Notes under the pieces: generated by a model | Databases searched by the model: none | What the model was told of the DNA's origin: nothing | What the model saw: only the letters and a program-made list of their open reading frames with translations | Made by a program: the position numbers and the translations under genes | Assembly: GCA_030789695.1 (NCBI GenBank) | Contig: CM061142.1 | Span: forward strand, 40,719,375-40,783,374 | Source: Scilla litardierei | Taxonomy: Eukaryota > Streptophyta > Magnoliopsida > Asparagales > Asparagaceae | Direction of reading: 5' to 3' | DNA length: 64,000 nt | Shown: one piece after another, positions 32,990 to 43,427 of the stretch | Layout of the letters: every line of letters begins with the position of its first letter | Position numbering within the stretch: the first letter of the stretch is position 1

Positions 32990-35107
32990 CTAAGAAGGTG
33001 GTGTTGCGCCGTCTCCGTCCTGAGGCGGAGGAGGAGGTGGTGGTGGTAGTGGCTGCTGAGCGGGGGTGGGTGTGGGAGTGGAAGCAGGCTGAGTGTGTGT
33101 GGAAGTGTGGGTGGGAACCTGCTGGGTGGGTACGGGTACGCGTGGGAGACGCTCCAGGACCTGGGTAAGACAGTAGTGAATGTGTGGGAGCAGGTCAAAG
33201 CGGCCAGCCATCGCGGATACGGTGGAGGACAGGGTCCGAAGGTCGCCTCTGAGGCCACTCACCGCCCCCTCGAGAGCACGAATGCTCTGAAGTACAGTGT
33301 CGGGGGGAGGTGGTGCAGAGGGACGCATCGGGCGGGGCTGTGCAGGTCGGGGCTGGCGTACTCTAGTGGCGTAGGTGACGGGCTCAGCATGCAAGGGAAC
33401 AAAAGGGGCTGCGCTCGCAAGTGGGGGCCTGGCCTCAGTGCGAGGCTGGGCAGGACGGTGAGAAGTGGAGGCAGCCGCAGCGAAAGAAGAATACAAAAGT
33501 GGCAGCGAGGCGGCCGGAGAGGTCGGTGGCACAGAAGTGTGGACAGACGCCACGACACTCTCGGAAAATACAGCAGCGGTGGAGACAGAGGCGGAGACTA
33601 CGGTCTCCGCAGGGGTGGCAAAAGAGGGCTCTCCGTACTCAACTATGGTCGGCGGGCGCTCGGGTGGGGCAGAAGAAACGGGCTCGGCAGACAGAGGGCC
33701 AGTGCTGGTGGTGACAGGCGAGGAAGCAGTGGAAGTGGGCTCAACTAAGGTACTCCCGACACCGACAGAGGTGTGGACAGAGGTGTCAGGAGCATCGGAA
33801 ACATCGGGGATAGGCTGAGGGGCCACGGGGTCAACAGGGGCAGCAGGCGCGGCAGGTGCAACAGGGTCTGCGGGGGCAGCGGGGGCAGCGTGGGCCTGCT
33901 CGGCCTCCTCGGCCTCGAGCACGTAAGCGGCTGGGATCAGAACATCCATCGCAGGGAGCCAGTCCACATGGGCCGGTGCAATCTGAGTCCGAGCTGGGCT
34001 CGGAAGAATCATGTAATCGGCACCGTAAGGGCCGTGCAGCCAGACCCAGTGTCGCTCACCGTGTGGACGAAGCATCTTCATCCGGGCCATAACATCAATC
34101 GACAGAGAAGTGGGGCCCGGTGCTCGTCGCAGGTCGTCAGGGAAGTCCTCGCCGGTCATAAGGGCAAGCAAGGTGATCAGGCCGCCGTAGCATATCGGTG
34201 AGCGAGCGCCCACCGATACAATGATGTGGTCCAAAAACCAAGCCGCGACATCAATCACGACGGCGGGGACCAGCTCATCGCCATCCCTAGATAGAGCTCT
34301 GGGCCGTGTCATCGCGTAGAGCATGTAAAGCTCTGGCATGGACATCGTGCCCGGATCATATCTGGCCAAAAAGGTCGTCACCATAAGGCGCTGAGCTATA
34401 CGAAGGCAGGGATGGACAATGGCCGAGGCCTTGGCCCTACTAGGGTCAAAGGTAGCGTGGAGACCCGTAATCCGGGCCCAGAAGGCACCGGCGTCGAAGG
34501 AAGGTGGGGGGATATGGGTGGGGGCGTAACCTAGATCGGCCCCGGGGACATCGGGCCACGAGAAAAAGGCTCTCATCATACCGAGAGTGACCTGGCACTC
34601 CCGGTCCATGAACCGAAACGAGCATCCCTCGTCGGTCCGGGCGATCGAACCAAGTACCTCAAGTGTCGGACGGATAAATGTGTCCGCCGACACCTGAAAG
34701 AAATCTCGCCAGCCCACGTTGTCGTACAACGTGAGCATCCCCTCTAGTACCCCCAGGCGTCCTAGGTCGGCAAGGTGTGCAAACCTGGAGGGTACGATCG
34801 AGCGCTGGGAAATACGCTCGAAAGCGACGCGGTGTGCGTCGTCTCGGAACGTAATCCCCAGCGGCCCGATAAGTGGAGCCGGAGGTGGTGGCTGTGGAGC
34901 GGCAGGGAGTGGCTGTGCGGGCTGTGCGGGCGCTGCAGGCTGTGCGGGGTGTGCGGGGCCTGCATGCTGTGCTGGGTAGGTGGTGTGTGTGGGGTGTGGT
35001 GGAGAAGGCGGAGGAGAGTCCTCCAACTCGTGGGAGGGGCCGGCATCATCCGACCGCTTCCGCTTGGCGGAAGCTCTCTTCGACCGCGGCCGTGTCCGGG
35101 GCGGCAT
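32990..35107 (-). CDS. Third ORF of the Athila-like element (Athila ORF-1 / putative plant transposon protein type)
   Basis: The open frame extends from 35185, but the Met at 35107 opens a more typical start with a basic stretch (RTRPRSKRASAKRKRSDD) that looks like a nuclear localisation signal; about 705 codons. Residues about 110-400 form the only region with globular character: GITFRDDAHRVAFERIS, LYDNVGWRDFFQVSADTF, FMDRECQVTLGMMRAFFSW and the motif ICYGGLITLLALM. It resembles proteins annotated as Athila ORF-1 or putative plant transposon protein, from memory. The N-terminal linker and C-terminal half are low complexity (Ala/Pro, Ser/Thr, poly-Pro). I see no signal peptide and no clear membrane segment, so an envelope role is not supported. 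It sits where env-like ORFs occur in Athila. Function is unknown. The frame is intact over 700 codons. Confidence 0.75.
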   Translation of the reverse strand: MPPRTRPRSKRASAKRKRSDDAGPSHELEDSPPPSPPHPTHTTYPAQHAGPAHPAQPAAPAQPAQPLPAAPQPPPPAPLIGPLGITFRDDAHRVAFERISQRSIVPSRFAHLADLGRLGVLEGMLTLYDNVGWRDFFQVSADTFIRPTLEVLGSIARTDEGCSFRFMDRECQVTLGMMRAFFSWPDVPGADLGYAPTHIPPPSFDAGAFWARITGLHATFDPSRAKASAIVHPCLRIAQRLMVTTFLARYDPGTMSMPELYMLYAMTRPRALSRDGDELVPAVVIDVAAWFLDHIIVSVGARSPICYGGLITLLALMTGEDFPDDLRRAPGPTSLSIDVMARMKMLRPHGERHWVWLHGPYGADYMILPSPARTQIAPAHVDWLPAMDVLIPAAYVLEAEEAEQAHAAPAAPADPVAPAAPAAPVDPVAPQPIPDVSDAPDTSVHTSVGVGSTLVEPTSTASSPVTTSTGPLSAEPVSSAPPERPPTIVEYGEPSFATPAETVVSASVSTAAVFSESVVASVHTSVPPTSPAASLPLLYSSFAAAASTSHRPAQPRTEARPPLASAAPFVPLHAEPVTYATRVRQPRPAQPRPMRPSAPPPPDTVLQSIRALEGAVSGLRGDLRTLSSTVSAMAGRFDLLPHIHYCLTQVLERLPRVPVPTQQVPTHTSTHTQPASTPTPTPAQQPLPPPPPPPPQDGDGATPPS

Positions 35108-35642
35108 ATGGGCCCCGAGCGCGCGCCGAAAAACGTAAAAAATGTGGCGTGCGTAAAATAAAGGAAAGAGTGTACCACGACACACTGCGAGTGCAAAGCA
35201 ATGGAAGCGTGCGAAGACGACGCCTCCACGCAGCCCAAATCAGTCCCGAGAAGCTCCCCTGGGCTCCCCTAAGCTCCCAAAAATGACCTGCGCATGAAAT
35301 GGAGATATCAGCGGGTAATATTCAAACCGTATGGGGCATTAGGGATATAATAGATAGAAATAGAAATCAATTTGGGTTTGGGGTTCGTTAAGCACATGGA
35401 TCCTTGAAAAACACACAAAAGAGGAGAAAAAGGCGAAAATTGGGGTTACCAGAGGTGGCCGGAGTGGTGGCCGCCGGCGGCGACTCGAGCGAGGCGCGGC
35501 GGAGCTCGGCCGGCGGCGGCTGGCCGAGCGACGGCGCGAGGGTCGACGGTCGGGCGAGTGGGGGGCGAGAGCAAGGGGAGCGGGCGAGGGGAATGCGAAG
35601 GGTCGGGCGATTTCGTTTCGAAAAACGAGCCCGACCCGCCCC

Positions 35643-35650
35643 CTTTTATA
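35643..35650 (-). promoter_or_regulatory. Candidate internal TATA box (TATAAAAG) for the third ORF
   Basis: In element sense CCTATAAAAGGGGG is a near-ideal plant TATA box, about 540 bp upstream of the Met at 35107. A block of ACTCGGCCGAGT palindromes lies directly upstream. Transcription would start near 35615. Confidence 0.5.
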
Positions 35651-35662
35651 GGAAAAGTTACG

Positions 35663-35988
35663 ACTCGGCCGAGTGACTGGGTCACTCGGCCGAGTGAGAT
35701 CAATGGAAAATCCCTACTCGCTAACGCCTCGGCCGAGTGGACTTGCCAGACTCGGCCGAGTGGAGTAAGTCCATTCGGCTGAGTGGCTCAAGCTACTCGG
35801 CAAGACTCGCCCTAGGAGCGTATCTGATTTACTCGGCCGAGTGAATATATATACTCAGCCGAGTAGCAGTTATACTGAAATCAGGAAAATAAACAGAGAG
35901 TTGGGTACAGCAGACTTCCCTCGTTCGTGGGCGGCTCGGCCGGACGAACTTGTGTACTCGGCCGAGTGACTAGTATACTCGGCCGAGT
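35663..35988. repeat. Internal cluster of ACTCGGCCGAGT palindromes upstream of the internal TATA box
   Basis: Exact ACTCGGCCGAGT copies are at 35663, 35684, 35831, 35956 and 35977. Close variants lie at about 35727, 35749, 35773, 35853 and 35934. It is the same motif as in the U3 of this element's LTRs, but the sequence between copies differs, so it is not a simple recent copy of the LTR. Confidence 0.9.
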
Positions 35989-35999
35989 GAGCCTTGTGT

Positions 36000-36318
36000 T
36001 CTGCTGTTTGTCTTCGTTTTGGCTCTAAACTCCGTCTTTCTTCCTCCAGTCGATTTCATCTTCCTCCTAAGCATCGAGCGCCTTCCTGGGTCGCTCCTCG
36101 TCGTCTCGTTCATCCTCCTCATGATGGATTTACCTATCTCCTCTCCTGTCAAGCAAAATAGGACCCGTTATCACAAAATTTTTGGGCGAACGACTCAAAA
36201 CACTAAAAAATTCCTAAAACAAAAATAAAGTAAAAGTAAAAATAAAGCAATAACCGTCGGGTTGCCTCCCGACAAGCGCTCGTTTAAGGTCGTGAGCTCG
36301 ACCCCCTATGATTTTCAA
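36000..36318 (-). other. Post-integrase signature joined to protease; polymerase missing
   Basis: In element sense the stretch at 36245-36310 reads GTCGAGCTCACGACC, TTAAACGAGCGCTTGTCGG and GAGGCAACCCGACGG. This is the sequence that usually follows the Athila integrase. Here it starts a few bases after the protease frame stops at 36319, marking the deletion of RT, RNase H and integrase. The rest (36000-36240) holds only a short basic frame without known motif. Confidence 0.6.
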
Positions 36319-37896
36319 TTAATGCGGGATGTTTGGTGCATATGAGATGCTCCCATCAAACTTTCCGGGGAGAACGCTTGGATTCAGAAGTTGCGGCGGC
36401 GTGTTCTCCCTCGGTGGTCTCCCGTCTCGAATAGTGTTGGGGGGAGTCTCCCCCAAGCTAGCGTTTGCTCCGGTCAACGGCTTCACCGGTGACGCCGATT
36501 TCCGTATCGGCGGAGCTTTCTTCGGAGACTTCAATTTCGAGAGCTTGCAGAGCTCTCGAATCCTTGTGACATCAGCGTCGCCTTCATCATTTTCAGCGGA
36601 GAGGTCGGGGGAATCAATTTTCTTCTCATCTTGGCCTAAATCCGGGCCTTCCTCGAAATCTTCATCGAATAGAGCGCCGATTGAGTGAGGGATCGCCTCT
36701 TCAATTACCTCATCAAGGAGGTCCATGTAGTCAAGCTCCTCGTGGTAAGGCATGTGTTTCATAGCCTTAGGAATGTGAAGCTCCACCTCAATGTTGCCGA
36801 CGTTCAAAGTTAGGGTACCTTCTCGCACGTCGACAATCACACCAGCGGTGGCGAGGAACGGACGTCCAAGTATCAATGACGTATCTCCCTCCTCCTTAAC
36901 GTCCATGATCACGAAGTCACATGGCAAGCATATTCCCCCCGGGACTTGTGGCGGGATGCCTTCGGCGATCCCTACCGGCCTTGTTATTTGCCCGTCGGCC
37001 AATTGTATCCGCATGTCGGTAGGTTTCAACTTCGTCCTGGTGTTTAGCCTTAAGAACATGGAGAGAGGCATGAGGCTCACACTAGCCCCTAAATCTACCA
37101 ACGCCTTTTGAAGAGGGACGTCGCCCAAGGTGCAAGGAATTCGAAAGCTCCCCGGATCTTTGAATTTGGCCGGCTCCTTTTCTCTCTTGGTGAACCAAGA
37201 GCCCTCCTCGGCTAGCATGATCTTTTCCTTCCTCTTTCTCCCCGAAATCAAATCCTTTAAGAATTTAGCATATGTGGGGATTTCCACGATGGCGTCGAGG
37301 AAGGGAATGTTGAGGCTAACTCCTCTCAGATACTCGAGAAACTTCGCTAGCCTTTTCTCCATTTTCGCTCTAGCAAGCCTTTGGGGGAACAGGACCGGTG
37401 GCATGAAGTGCCTCTCCTCAATCAATTGCTCCGCTCTAGATTTCTCCTCCTCTTGCGGCTCTTTCTCCTTCTCCACTTCAACTACCGGTTCAATTGGCTC
37501 CAAACTTTCCTCCACGGGCTCCTTGGTAGGAATCATGGCGGGGGTGGTGTCCTTCCCGCCTCTAGTAGTGACGGCAACTACGGCATTGATGTGGCCGGTG
37601 TTGCCCCGTGGGTTTTGCTCGGGTTGCGCCGGTAAATGTTGAGTGTTCCGATTGAGCAACGCCAATTGTTCTGATATTTGGGCCACAACGGTTGTAAGGG
37701 AGTCTTGCCCCGCCTTCAAGGTAGCATTGACCTTCTTTTGCTCGACCATAAACGCCTTCACTCTAGCTTCGAAGTCGGATTTTTGTTGAGCTTGTGGAGG
37801 GTTTTGATTTTGATTTCTCCACCCTTGATTGTATCCGGGCGGCCTATAAGGTGGAACTTGTTGCTTCGGTTGGAAACTTTGTTGTGGAGGCCCCAT
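36319..37896 (-). CDS. Athila-like gag C-terminus and aspartic protease
   Basis: About 525 codons. It opens with a Gln/Pro-rich linker (YRPPGYNQGWRNQNQ), then a coiled-coil stretch, an acidic Glu-rich stretch, PQRLARAKMEKRLAKFLEYL and PTYAKFLKDLISG, which are typical of Athila. The protease site is ALVDLGASVSLMPLSM: the canonical D-T/S-G is D-L-G, a form common in Athila proteases. After MKHMPYHEELDYMDLLDEVI comes an acidic and Pro-rich tail that ends without RT. The frame is open into the SIRE-like insertion at 37904-37908 (duplication tagtg) and joins the gag at 45820-46941 on its far side. The motifs RPFLATAGVIVDVREG are intact. Confidence 0.88.
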   Translation of the reverse strand: MGPPQQSFQPKQQVPPYRPPGYNQGWRNQNQNPPQAQQKSDFEARVKAFMVEQKKVNATLKAGQDSLTTVVAQISEQLALLNRNTQHLPAQPEQNPRGNTGHINAVVAVTTRGGKDTTPAMIPTKEPVEESLEPIEPVVEVEKEKEPQEEEKSRAEQLIEERHFMPPVLFPQRLARAKMEKRLAKFLEYLRGVSLNIPFLDAIVEIPTYAKFLKDLISGRKRKEKIMLAEEGSWFTKREKEPAKFKDPGSFRIPCTLGDVPLQKALVDLGASVSLMPLSMFLRLNTRTKLKPTDMRIQLADGQITRPVGIAEGIPPQVPGGICLPCDFVIMDVKEEGDTSLILGRPFLATAGVIVDVREGTLTLNVGNIEVELHIPKAMKHMPYHEELDYMDLLDEVIEEAIPHSIGALFDEDFEEGPDLGQDEKKIDSPDLSAENDEGDADVTRIRELCKLSKLKSPKKAPPIRKSASPVKPLTGANASLGETPPNTIRDGRPPRENTPPQLLNPSVLPGKFDGSISYAPNIPH

Positions 37897-37908
37897 TGGT
37901 GGATAGTG

Positions 37909-40216
37909 TGTTGGATCTGGATCCTAGCCTAGGGGGGGTGAATAGGCTAATAAAAAATTCTCGTGCAACCCACGAGAAATCTCACGCAGATAAAAGCACA
38001 ACCAGAGTAATGAAAAGCAGACACAGAGAACACAGCAGATTTACCCTGGTTCGGTCGTCCCAACGACCTACTCCAGCCCCCAATGCTAATACTAGATTGA
38101 ATAGTGCAATAGGTACAAAGTCACAAGTTAGAGCACGCTCAGAGCACCCTCTACGCCTCTACACTCGCCGGACTCTAAGTACCCCACACACAGTGTTTCC
38201 TCTCACTATCAATCCTAGCAAAGCTTTCTACCAGCTAGTCCCAAACTAGCTGGGTCCCACTTGTCTAGTCCCAACTAGACAAGTCCCAAAATAGTCACCA
38301 AAAACAGGTAATAGTTTCCCCTACAGAGAACGTTACACTAGAACACAAATAAAGGAGTTTAGGGTTTAGAAATGCTCAGTTTGTGTCTGTGTAGGCGTCT
38401 CTGTCAATCAGCGCATCGTCAGCTCCAATCTGACGCAAACGGTGTCTCAATCCGACTCCTGGATGTCAAGCTGTGCACTGGTCTGTGCGTAAAGCAGTTT
38501 CAGTTCAAATCCAAATAGTCAGCTGTCTGTACGTTCAGCAATTCCTTAAGTGGTCTGTGTGCAGAGAAGAACAACTCAATTCTTAGAATAAAGAAGTCTG
38601 TGTGCAGAGAAGCTCCCTTTTAATAATTCTTGTCCACGTCAGCATGAGAAGCCAATTAACTTTCGTTTTGATTTCGCATGCAGGGAGATACTCTCATCCG
38701 CCGATTGCTTTCTCTTCCTTGATCGTGCGGATGCAACGTCGCCACGTCAGCAGAGCTTACATGCAGCGCTTTCCGTCTTCGACACGGCGAGGCAAACTTC
38801 GGAGCACGGAGTTATCTCCACGACGGCTTCGACTTCCTTGAAGAGCAGCGGCGGCGACGGTGATGTGCTTCAGGCAGCAGCGGATCTTTCGACGTTCTTT
38901 GCTTCTCCGGCGTTCGTTTTCGCGGGCTTTGAAGATGGTGGCGACTGTGGAGCTCCGAGCAGCTTCGTGATGGAACGGAGACCTTCAGTAGCGGACGATG
39001 GCGGCGTGAGGCAGCTGCTCCGAGCGGCTTCGTCAGCGACGGTGGGATTCTCCTTCGTTTGCTCGACGGAGACGTGATGAACCGATGCGAACGGCGGCGG
39101 GAGCACTTCGTCTTCGACAGCGGGCTACGGCGACGAGAGCTGCAGTTACAGTGACTCTGAGCTCCGCTTCGACGACGGCGATGAAGGATTAGACGGTGAC
39201 GGCGGGCTGCTCGACGAAGGCGACGACGTGGGCTTCGGTGATGATGCTGGCGATCAATGGGTTCGACGGCGACCTCCTCGGGCTTCAGCAGCTCCGTCAA
39301 CGATGAGGGGTTCGTGATTCGACGGTGATGATGACGATGTCCTCGTTCGTAGCGGCGCACGCTCGATCTTCTTCGACGGTAATGAGCTCTCGGCGGCAAG
39401 GGCGACTTGTCGGTCTTGCTGCTTGTGGCGTTGATCGGCAATGAAGACGGCGACGACTTCGTGCTCGGATGGTAACGACTCCGGCGGTGCTTCGCCTTAG
39501 CAGATCTTCTTTACGTTGGCAACTTGCACGGCGAGAAGATATCGACTTTCGGCGGTGGGTTCTGTCTTCTCCGACGGTGAGAGGCAGCAGCGGTGTTGCT
39601 TCGGTGATGGAGACGGCGATGGGCTTTGGTTGTGATAGAGTTTTGGCCTTTCAAAAATTTCTTTGGCTTGGGGAACAAAGATTTAGGCTGTTTCAAATTG
39701 ATATATGCCGTACTCAAAGAATTTCGTAGCCGCCAACACTTTTTAATAGCCCTCTCCTTGTGTATGCCGCACCAATGTTTTAGCCCCTCTTAATATTTTT
39801 TTATATCCCCAATATCTCTCTTCTCTCCCAATAATATATATATAGGGTAGCCTAGGGTTTTTGGAGAGAATCCCTAAGAGATAGGGATTTTGTATTTTGA
39901 TTGGGAATAGAAGTTTGAATAGGGTATGGGTAGCAACAAATTCATCTAATTGATTTGATCAAATACTCATTTCTTTTGAATCAACCCAATCTCTTAAGTA
40001 AGTTTGACTTGGTCCACTTTGCTCTCCATTGACCAAGTCAAGCTACTTTGCACACACACACACTCCATCTCTCCCAATGTGCTATACGAATAGCAATTCC
40101 GTCAAATAGTGAAGATATATTGCTTTGCCAAGCCTGAAACACACTGAACACACACATTAGATATACCGACACGTTTGTCATCATCAAACCAAGATCCTAG
40201 ATCGTTGCTTCCAACA
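37909..40216 (-). repeat. 3' LTR of the SIRE-like gag-only element
   Basis: Ends TGTTGG...CCAACA on the plus strand. In element sense TATATATATA is at about 39832-39844, with an inverted repeat upstream, TTGACTTGGTC/GACCAAGTCAA (40004-40041). A GC-rich block (38810-39640) rich in CGACGGCGAC-type triplets gives long artificial frames on both strands. Confidence 0.93.
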
Positions 40217-40229
40217 ATCTCCCCCTTTT
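40217..40229 (-). promoter_or_regulatory. Polypurine tract of the SIRE-like element
   Basis: AAAAGGGGGAGAT in element sense lies directly before the 3' LTR. Five further AAGGGGGAG copies occur at about 40374-40505, see findings. Confidence 0.85.
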
Positions 40230-41528
40230 GGTGATGACAAACCCATAAAAGATTTGATCAATAAGTTTGGGTGTGTGAAGTGTGTTGAAGGGGTGTAATG
40301 CAATATGAATCATGAGATGAATACTCAAGCACTACAACATGGCATGCACAAACAAGTAACAAATACAATAGCATGCTCCCCCTTCTCTCAAGCTCCCCCT
40401 TCACCAAGTATTCTCTCAAGCTCCCCCTTCACCAAGTATTCAAGTATATTTCAAGCTCCCCCTTCAACAAATCAACAAATATCAAAATCTTTCCTTTCTC
40501 CCCCTTTGTAATCACCAAAAGTGAATTAATGAAGTCACAAAAATTATTCCATGCAAAAGTAAATCATTATTAGATGTAGCGTGCTATTTGCATGAGTATT
40601 CCAGATAATAGACAAGTCAATTTCATAGAATTTTCATACCAAGACTTTTCCACCTTTGTGTAAGTGAAAAGATATAGACAATAAAGTGCAAGAGGAGATT
40701 CAATATCAGAAAGTCAACCAAAACAATCGACATTTTCCATTTTTCATGAATATCACTAGGATTGACTTTTCCCACCTCATCAAGGATGAGTTCAAGTTAC
40801 CGAACCTCGAAACATAGCCTAAAAGGACTTTTAAATGTGGGGTGGCATTGCTTGACGAGTTATATACACCAACGCTAATGATTACCCATGTAGCATAAGT
40901 TGGATACTCGTGGGTTGGGTTTTAGCCATGAAGTGTATCCATTTTTCATACGGAGCAAATATCGTTTTTTTTTCAATTCTTTTGTGCTCAATTTTAATTC
41001 AGGGCTAAACACATCATATCCCTTAGAAATTTCAGAAATTAATCATTCCTACATTCACTTTCCATTATTCTTCAAAAGAATCTCCAAAAGTACTAAAAAG
41101 TCAAATATCGTGAAAGTGCAAATGTAGGTGTAGAAGTCAAATTTGAAACTTATGAGACATGTCATGGCTACTAAAAAGAATAACATCATGTTCATGTAGC
41201 TACAACAATAATGAATTGACTTCTACAAGGGATAGAATTGATCATTCATACAATATCACTCAAGAGATTCAAAAGAGGGTTCAATAAGCACACATTTTTT
41301 TGATTTTTGATTTTGTTTTCAATTTTTTTTTTCAGAAATAAAAACATTAAAAAACATCCATGCAAGCACACAAAACAAAATAAATCAAGCACACAAAAAA
41401 AAATCTATGAAGGTATGCAATGCAATGCAAAGAGGGATAGAAAAGTATACCTTCTCGTCGCTTTTTGACGAAGGAGCTAAAAGAATGAAACATTGAGTTT
41501 ATTGCTCCTCGCCAAAACTCCATCACAC
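40230..41528 (-). other. 3' noncoding region of the SIRE-like element
   Basis: About 1.3 kb, AT-rich, with no conserved frame and no trace of pol motifs. The part at 40374-40505 carries repeated AGCTCCCCCTTCACC units on the plus strand. Confidence 0.7.
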
Positions 41529-43406
41529 CTATATGAAAGATGCTAAGTGTGACCTTGGAATCCAACAAGGTCCACTAGTGTTAGCCAATATTGTTTTAGG
41601 AACCCACACTTGTTTAAACTTGATTTTAGTGTTCCTAAATTTACAATAGTATGAAGTATGGCCTACACTATCACAAGTAAAGCACTTTGCATATAAGTTC
41701 TTCGCAATAGACGGTGCATTGTGAAATTTCTTGAATTTTTGCTTTTCAACGTTTTTCAGACCAAAACCAAGTCCTCTTCTATTATTGCCATATAATTGAT
41801 TCTCTAAAATAGTGTCCAACGATTGTTTTCCCGTAGAGAATTTCTTAATGGCCAATTCAAGATTAGAGACTTTGGTTTTCAAAAATTTATTTTCTTCCAC
41901 AAGCAATGTGCATTTACTTATAAAAGCTCTCTTGTTTTCCTCTTCCTTCTTTTCAAATTCAACCATTTTTCTTTTGAAATCATTATCCAACATGCAGAAT
42001 TTATCATTAAGCTCTCTAATAACATAGTCTTTTTCCGTTTCGAGCTTAATCAAATCAAGTTTAAGCATGCTAATATTATTCATCAAGGAAGGGCAAGAGA
42101 GACAAGGTGCTTCATCATTAAAACTGGATTTTTCCTTTTTCAGAGTATCAATAGTAGAGTCACGTGCAACAATATCAATTTTGAGTTTTTCAATCTCTTT
42201 AGACATTTCATATTCAGATTGTTGCATTTCAAAGTTCTCATTTTGATAATCATCTATAGTGGATTCAAGCTCTACTATTTTATCTTGCATTTCTTTACAA
42301 AGAGTAAGGAGTTCAGTTTTACTCCCAGATATTACCTCATCGTGTATTCCCATCAATGCCATACATGAATGGGCTTCATGTTCCTCCTCCTCGCTCTCAG
42401 CTTCGCTATCCATGTCCCAAGTAAGCACCTTGGATTTTCCCTTTTATTTAGCTACCTGAGCTGTCTCATGTGGGCAATCCCTCATTCGATGTCCTCTTTT
42501 CTTGCATTTAAAACAAGTCATTCTATTAGTAGTATTCTGATCATAATTTTGCTTAGAAGACTGAAAAAAGTTAGAGCGATTAAACCTGGGTGCCATTTCT
42601 GCTCTTCCTTGCTTGGTCTGGACAAACTTTCTGAAATTTCTGACCATTAGCGCTATGTCATCATCATCATCTTCACTTTCGTCAGCTTTCAGAGCAAGTG
42701 GCTTGGTAGCTTTCTCCTTTTCCTCAGGTTTCTCCCTTTCATCAATATTTTGCAATTCAAGCTCGTGGGACATTAAATTACCTATTAAGTCCTCCACCCT
42801 CATCTGTGATAAATCTTTCGCTTCTTGGATGGCAGTGACTTTAGGCCTGAAAGAGCTTGGCAGAGCTCTTAATATCTTTCTCACCTGCTCAAGGCTAGAA
42901 TATGGCTTACCGAGCGAACTAGACTTGTAGACAATGTTGGTGAACCTCGCAAACATTTCTGATATCGTCTCTGATGGTAGCATGCAAAATCCCTCGTATT
43001 CCGTGCTCAGAAGTGCAAGTCTAGACTCTTTTACCTGTGACGTTCCCTCGTGCGTCACCTCCAAAGTATGCCATATTTCCTGCGCAGTTAGACAATGTGA
43101 GATACGATTGAATTCAGATTTATCTAATGCACAAATAAGAGCATTCATAGCTTTAGCATTTAAAGAATAAAGCTTCCAATCATTATCATCCCACTTATCA
43201 TCAGGTTTAGGCATTTCGGTATTTTCGATTTTAATAACAGGTGATTTATAGCCTTTTTCAACAATTTGCCAAGCTTTATAATCAATAGAAATAAGATAGA
43301 TTTTCATACGATTTTTCCAGTATGCATAATCTCCTCCATTAAATCTAGGTGGTCGGAAAATAGACTGACCCTCAGCAAAAGCACTATCAATGTGGTCCAT
43401 GGTCAA
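41529..43406 (-). pseudogene. SIRE-like gag with coiled coil and two zinc knuckles
   Basis: One frame of about 620 codons split by a single TAA at 42444. First part (320 codons from 43406): copia-type gag with PPRFNGGDYAYWKNRM, AQEIWHTLEVTHEGT and LRALPSSFRPKV, an acidic ESEDDDDD stretch, and the knuckle CFKCKKRGHRMRDC. Second part: a long coiled coil (about 42360-41830), a second knuckle CFTCDSVGHTSYYC, and the SIRE-typical end KFKQVWVPK and PCWIPRSHLASFI, after which the frame stops. In autonomous SIRE elements gag runs on into protease; here it does not. It would package RNA. The stop could be a mutation or a readthrough site. Confidence 0.85.
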
Positions 43407-43427
43407 ACTAGGCTAGATCTACGAAAC

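Noticed and set aside
32990..35107. Calling the third Athila ORF an envelope protein
   Set aside because: No signal peptide, membrane segment or cleavage site is visible; only its position is env-like.
33095..35286. Several plus-strand frames of 80-217 codons opposite the third Athila ORF
   Set aside because: They are shadows of a GC-rich, Pro/Ala-rich coding region on the minus strand; no domain is visible.
38812..39441. 209-codon Arg/Ser/His-rich frame present in both LTRs of the SIRE-like element (also 44348-44977)
   Set aside because: Its conservation only reflects recent LTR identity; composition is that of a GC triplet repeat and overlapping frames are equally long.
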